Below are positions 5,752 to 8,417 of a stretch of DNA of 8,417 nt, piece after piece; within the stretch, counting starts at the first letter, position 1, and every line of letters begins with the position of its first letter. The translations under genes and the position numbers were made by a program. Under the pieces are notes generated by a model that was given only the letters and a program-made list of their open reading frames with translations, made no database searches and was not told the DNA's origin. Source of the stretch: an uncultured Propionibacteriaceae bacterium (GTDB lineage: Bacteria; Actinomycetota; Actinomycetes; Propionibacteriales; Propionibacteriaceae); contig CAKZJI010000158.1 of NCBI GenBank assembly GCA_936941515.1, forward strand, positions 1 to 8,417. Direction: 5' to 3'.

Positions 5752-6981
5752 TTATTCATGGGTCCACAGCGATGACACGGGTAGCGCCTCCAAGCGATCA
5801 CCGACTGGCCGCCCCTCCCCCACGGTGAGCACGACACCAGCGACGAACTCACCACCCAGCTTGTCCCGCAGCGCCTTGAGATGTTTGAAATGATGACCGG
5901 CTGGAGCGACAGCAGACTTCACCTCTACCGCGATCACCCCTTTGGGAGTTTCAATCACAAGATCCACCTCGGAGCCGTTCCGGTCGCGGTAGTGGAAAAC
6001 TTCGTAGTGTGTCGCAGACCAGCCGCGCTGACGCAGAAGCTCACAGGCAATGAACCCCTCCAGCAGTGGGCCACGATGCTCGCCGCCTTGAACAGAGCTC
6101 AGGTGTCCCGCATCAAGACCGCTCAGTGCTGCCGCCAACCCCGAGTCCGTGAGGTAGCATTTGGGCCGCTGAACCTGACGCTGGCTCAAGTTTCGCGACC
6201 AGCTGGGGAGCCTGTGCATCAGAAACAGTCGCTCAAGGAGCTCTAGATGACTGGACACGGCACTTCGCCCCACGCCCAGTTCCTGAGCCAGCCGATCCAG
6301 CACCAGTTCCGCCCCCGGCATCGCAGCCAGTTGGAGGAGCAACCGGCGCAGCAACTCCGGTTGCGCCCGTCCGACATCGGACGCATCCCGCTCCACTAGT
6401 CTATTCGCATAGTCGCGCAACCAGGAGACACGCAGCCTCGGCGACATGGATTGGACTGGTGGGTAGCCCCCTTTGACGACGCGCTCGACTATGTCACTGC
6501 GCTCAGCCGACACGACGGGCCGTCGCTGACGCTGCAGCATCCAGGACACCCAATCATCCTGCCGTCCGGCGAGCTCGCCTTGGGTGAACGGCTGCAACCG
6601 CGCAGTCATGGCGCGTCCCGCCAAGGAATCCTCTGCCCTAGGGATTCGCAACAAGTTCGCGGAGCCAGTGAGCACGAAGCGGCCGGGCCTCCGATTACGG
6701 TCGACCTCGGCTTTGAGCGGCAGGATGAGCTCCGGGCAGCGCTGAATCTCATCAATGACGAGCCTCCCTCTCCCCGCCATTCGCAGGAAACCCACAGGAT
6801 CCTCACGCACCTGCCATCTCGCCACGTCGTCGTCCATCGACGCATATACAGTGCCGGGCGTTCCGAGCATGGAGGCCAGCGTCGACTTCCCCACCTGACG
6901 CGCGCCCTCGATCACGACGACAGGCGAGGCTGTCAGAAGCTCTTCCACCCAGGGCGCCAAGTTCCGCTGCAACAGTTGCAT
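5752..6981 (-). CDS. AAA+ ATPase with C-terminal DUF4143 domain
   Basis: A 409-residue cytoplasmic ATP-binding protein of the AAA_14/DUF4143 family, full length for the group. Walker A is GARQVGKST (residues 26-34, Lys32). Walker B is LVIDEIQR (74-81, Asp77-Glu78). A sensor-like FVLTGSANLL follows (102-111), then the conserved GGYP (171-174). A winged-helix segment is likely at about 226-257 (RLAQELGVGRSAVSSHLELLE). The C-terminal DUF4143 part carries GSEVDLVIE (336-344) and AVEVKSA (351-357), that is D340...E353-x-K355, the layout of a PD-(D/E)XK nuclease-like fold. Members are common, patchily distributed accessory genes of unknown function. The start ATG 6981 is supported by TAGTTT six bases upstream. 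The promoter is overlapped by four 22-bp-phased repeats, suggesting tight regulation, possibly by the protein's own winged helix (inference). GC content is lower than in the flanking genes, consistent with acquisition. Confidence 0.92.
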   Translation of the reverse strand: MQLLQRNLAPWVEELLTASPVVVIEGARQVGKSTLASMLGTPGTVYASMDDDVARWQVREDPVGFLRMAGRGRLVIDEIQRCPELILPLKAEVDRNRRPGRFVLTGSANLLRIPRAEDSLAGRAMTARLQPFTQGELAGRQDDWVSWMLQRQRRPVVSAERSDIVERVVKGGYPPVQSMSPRLRVSWLRDYANRLVERDASDVGRAQPELLRRLLLQLAAMPGAELVLDRLAQELGVGRSAVSSHLELLERLFLMHRLPSWSRNLSQRQVQRPKCYLTDSGLAAALSGLDAGHLSSVQGGEHRGPLLEGFIACELLRQRGWSATHYEVFHYRDRNGSEVDLVIETPKGVIAVEVKSAVAPAGHHFKHLKALRDKLGGEFVAGVVLTVGEGRPVGDRLEALPVSSLWTHE

Positions 6982-6987
6982 GAAGCG

Positions 6988-6993
6988 AAACTA
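6988..6993 (-). promoter_or_regulatory. Putative -10 element of the ATPase gene (leaderless start)
   Basis: Minus-strand TAGTTT is followed by six bases and ATG 6981. No Shine-Dalgarno sequence is present, so the transcript is probably leaderless. The element overlaps the first operator-like repeat (6990-7004), so a protein bound there would block it. No standard -35 at 17-18 bases is seen; TTGCTG at 7019-7014 is 20 bases away and belongs to repeat 2. Confidence 0.55.
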
Positions 6994-7070
6994 GCAGTTC
7001 ACTGCCCCCAGATCAGCAAAACGCTGGACGGTAACCAGCAAAACGCTGAGCGCAAATCAGCAATTCGCTT
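6990..7070. repeat. Four operator-like repeats at an exact 22-bp period upstream of the ATPase
   Basis: A 15-base word, AYYAGCARWWCRCTK on the plus strand, occurs at 6990-7004, 7012-7026, 7034-7048 and 7056-7070, always 22 bases apart. Copies 2 and 3 share AGCAAAACGCTG exactly; copies 1 and 4 read AGCAGTTCACTG and AGCAATTCGCTT. The core has partial dyad symmetry (CAGC-N5-GCTG). The seven bases between copies are not conserved. Two-turn phasing puts all sites on one face of the helix, as for cooperative repressor binding. The first copy overlaps the -10 element. No replication protein is nearby, so iterons of a plasmid origin are less likely. Confidence 0.85.
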
Positions 7071-7145
7071 GCTTCTCAGCGTCGCAGCCCTGCTGCTTCC
7101 GCCCCCAGCACGAGCCGAATCCCTCATCCCAGCACTGGAAAAGTG

Positions 7146-7176
7146 AAGGGCCGCCACCCACGGGTGACGGTCCCTT
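7146..7176 (-). terminator. Putative intrinsic terminator after the dehydrogenase gene
   Basis: Just past the minus-strand stop at 7180, AAGGG-CCG-CACCC (7146-7159) pairs with GGGTG-CGG-CCCTT (7162-7176), with one mismatch, one bulge and a very small loop. On the minus strand the hairpin is followed by CACTTTTCC. Position, GC-rich stem and T-run fit a terminator. Confidence 0.6.
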
Positions 7177-7179
7177 GGC

Positions 7180-7716
7180 TCACTTGCCGGCTAGGAGCGC
7201 CTCCTCGGCTTCCTTGGTCCACAGGCCGTCCTTCAGCCTGGTCGCGACATGCGGGAGCTTCTCCGGCATGTCGATAAGCCGCACTAGGCCCAGGTCATGC
7301 AGCGACGGGAAGACCATGATCTTGCCGCCCGAGGTGCGGTTGATCACCGAGTCGATCGCATCCGCGAAACCCGCCATGCCGGTGACGGCGTCGAGGGAGA
7401 TGGTGGTGTCGATGACGCCCGCCTCGATCTTCCTCAGCACCGTGCGCATGTCCTTCACATCCGACCCGGAGGTGCCGAGGATGAAGATGCGCCGTTCGAT
7501 GATGCCCTGCAGGTCGAACTCGCCGAACGTTCCCGCCGGAATCCCCGCGAAGGCGTTGACGATGGCCCCCTCAGCGGCCAGATCAACAGCCTGCGACACC
7601 AGGGCCGGGACCGGAACCATGCAGCTCAGGTGTGTGTAGCCGGGCTCCAGCGGGGTGGTGCCGGTGTTGACGATCGTCAGCTCCACGCCCCTGGCCTGGG
7701 CGACCGGGGCGACGAC
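7180..7716 (-). pseudogene. C-terminal part of a zinc-type alcohol/polyol dehydrogenase, cut at a breakpoint
   Basis: About 178 residues are recognisable, from VVAPVAQARGVELTIVNTG to the end (KDGLWTKEAEEALLAGK). They resemble the C-terminal nucleotide-binding half of medium-chain dehydrogenases, especially sorbitol- or sorbose-phosphate-type enzymes (IVNAFAGIPAGTFGEFDL, IFILGTSGSDVKDMRTVL, DSVINRTSGGKIMVFP). The catalytic N-terminal domain with the zinc ligands and the start of the Rossmann fold are absent. To the right of about 7716 the same frame happens to stay open to 8193, but that sequence is the antisense of the HEAT-repeat gene and is not dehydrogenase-like. A fused 337-residue call would therefore be wrong. 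Enzymes of this family are about 350-410 residues, so roughly half is missing. The substrate is uncertain. The truncation may be an assembly join. Confidence 0.75.
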
Positions 7717-8007
7717 GCGGCCGCGCCGCAACTGCTGCGGATGGTGCGCGAGGGTGAGAAGGACGTCGACGCCGCGGAGGCGCTGGGGACGATCGCCGCC
7801 GCAGCCCCCGACACGGAGACCATCAGCGCCGACCTGGCCGCGCTGGCGCGCGACGCCGACGACTACGCGGTGCGCCAGCGGGCGGTGCAGGCGCTCGCGG
7901 AGATCCCCACGGACGGCGCGGAGGCCGCGCTGCGCATTCTCGCCGACGAGCCCGACCCGCGGATCGCCGGGACCGCGGCGTTCATCCTGCGGCGGACGGA
8001 TCGCTGA
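7708..8007 (+). CDS. C-terminal part of a HEAT-repeat protein, cut at its 5' side
   Basis: About 99 residues (from GDDAAAPQLLRMVREGEKDV to the TGA at 8007) form alpha-helical HEAT-type repeats. AVRQRAVQALAEIPTDGAEA and ALRILADEPDPRIAGTAAFI show the paired-helix pattern with Ala/Leu spacing and the Asp-Pro turn. Such proteins are scaffolds for protein binding; no enzyme motif is present. There is no start codon with a ribosome site. The frame runs leftward into dehydrogenase antisense sequence at about 7708, so the true N-terminus is missing. The 3' end overlaps the convergent phospholipase gene by 26 bases (7982-8007). GC is about 75%, unlike the region left of 7700. Confidence 0.65.
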   Translation, partial: GDDAAAPQLLRMVREGEKDVDAAEALGTIAAAAPDTETISADLAALARDADDYAVRQRAVQALAEIPTDGAEAALRILADEPDPRIAGTAAFILRRTDR

Positions 8008-8417
8008 CGAACTCCCAGTGCTCGCCCGCCGGGCCGAGGACCAGCAGGTCGTAGCGTCCGCCCGGCGCGGGCACCACGAGCTCGCGCTCACCGAGCACGT
8101 CGGCGTGCAGCGGCACGGAATCCGGTGCGTGGTAGGGGAAGACGATGAAGTGCGCGCTCCGGGTTCCCGTGTTGGACAGGCGGAGGCGGACACCGTCGGG
8201 CCCGGGGCTCGCGGTGGCGACGGGGACGTAGGGCACGGGTCGCGCGGGGCGCTCGCCGGGTTCCTGACCGGGGCGCCGCCCGACGGCCGGCGCGTGCGGC
8301 TTCCACCGCGGGCTCAGTTCCCCGACGGCGCGCGGCTGCGTACGCCGCGGAATCGCCCGGGGCGTGCGGAAGTCGAAGGCGCTGGTGAGATCGCCGCAGA
8401 CCGTGCGCCGCCAGTCG
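7982..8417 (-). CDS. Phosphocholine-type phospholipase C, C-terminal part (runs off right edge)
   Basis: 144 residues are visible. The segment at the edge, DWRRTVCGDLTSAFDF, is the hallmark near the end of the catalytic (alkaline-phosphatase-like) domain of bacterial phosphocholine-preferring phospholipases C (PlcH/PlcN type), which are usually Tat-exported. A linker rich in Pro and Arg follows (about 17-62). Then comes one beta-sandwich domain of the family's C-terminal type: GVRLRLSNTGTRSAHFIVFP, then RELVVPAPGGRYDLLVLGPA and GEHWEF. Homologues often carry two such domains in tandem; here the stop comes about eight residues after the first. The natural start and active-site residues lie outside the window. 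The gene converges on, and overlaps, the HEAT-repeat gene. Confidence 0.8.
   Translation of the reverse strand, partial: DWRRTVCGDLTSAFDFRTPRAIPRRTQPRAVGELSPRWKPHAPAVGRRPGQEPGERPARPVPYVPVATASPGPDGVRLRLSNTGTRSAHFIVFPYHAPDSVPLHADVLGERELVVPAPGGRYDLLVLGPAGEHWEFVSDPSAAG

Noticed and set aside
6990..7070. CRISPR array
   Set aside because: The repeat word is only about 15 bases with 7-base gaps and is imperfect. There are no spacers of usable length and no cas genes.
7180..8193. One continuous 337-residue minus-strand frame ending in the dehydrogenase
   Set aside because: Only the part up to about 7716 looks like a dehydrogenase. The rest is low-complexity Arg/Gly/Pro sequence antisense to a clear HEAT-repeat frame and to the phospholipase. 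High-GC DNA keeps such shadow frames open.

Overview
The window reads as chromosomal DNA of a high-GC Gram-positive bacterium (Actinomycetota). The DUF3151 protein is an actinobacterial family. The NarL-type two-component pair, the GTG starts and several 'TAnnnT, 6-7 bases, ATG' leaderless-type starts fit the same group. A Propionibacteriaceae-like host is only a guess. Most of the window is about 65% GC by eye, the ATPase region is lower (one sampled line is 55%), and the last ~700 bases are clearly higher (sampled lines 73-82%).

Layout. (1) On the minus strand, in transcription order: a membrane histidine kinase (2453-1278), its LuxR-type response regulator (1281-645, overlapping the kinase by GTGA but frameshifted near 1160-1180), and the N-terminal part of a PiT-family phosphate transporter (577 to the left edge). 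(2) Divergent from the kinase, on the plus strand, is a CPBP/Abi intramembrane protease (2595-3509). The gap between them holds a perfect 20-bp inverted repeat. (3) The protease converges on, and overlaps by 90 bases, an alkyltransferase-like DNA-repair protein on the minus strand (3839-3420). (4) A DUF3151 gene (4033-4464) and a nitrilase-family amidohydrolase (4484-5272) form a tight plus-strand pair. (5) A remnant of an RCC1-repeat protein (about 5601-5353, minus) follows. (6) A DUF4143 AAA+ ATPase (6981-5752, minus) is preceded by four operator-like repeats at an exact 22-bp period, the nearest overlapping its -10 element. (7) The C-terminal part of a zinc-type alcohol/polyol dehydrogenase (minus, stop at 7180) is cut at about 7708-7716. 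From there to the right edge the DNA has different composition and holds the C-terminus of a HEAT-repeat protein (plus, to 8007) and the C-terminus of a phosphocholine-type phospholipase C (minus, to 7982).

No complete, recognisable new multi-gene system is visible. The strongest unexplained signals are the 22-bp-phased repeat array upstream of the ATPase, the long palindrome between the two-component genes and the intramembrane protease, and the abrupt breakpoint near 7710, which removes the 5' ends of two genes at once and may be either an assembly chimera or a real rearrangement.
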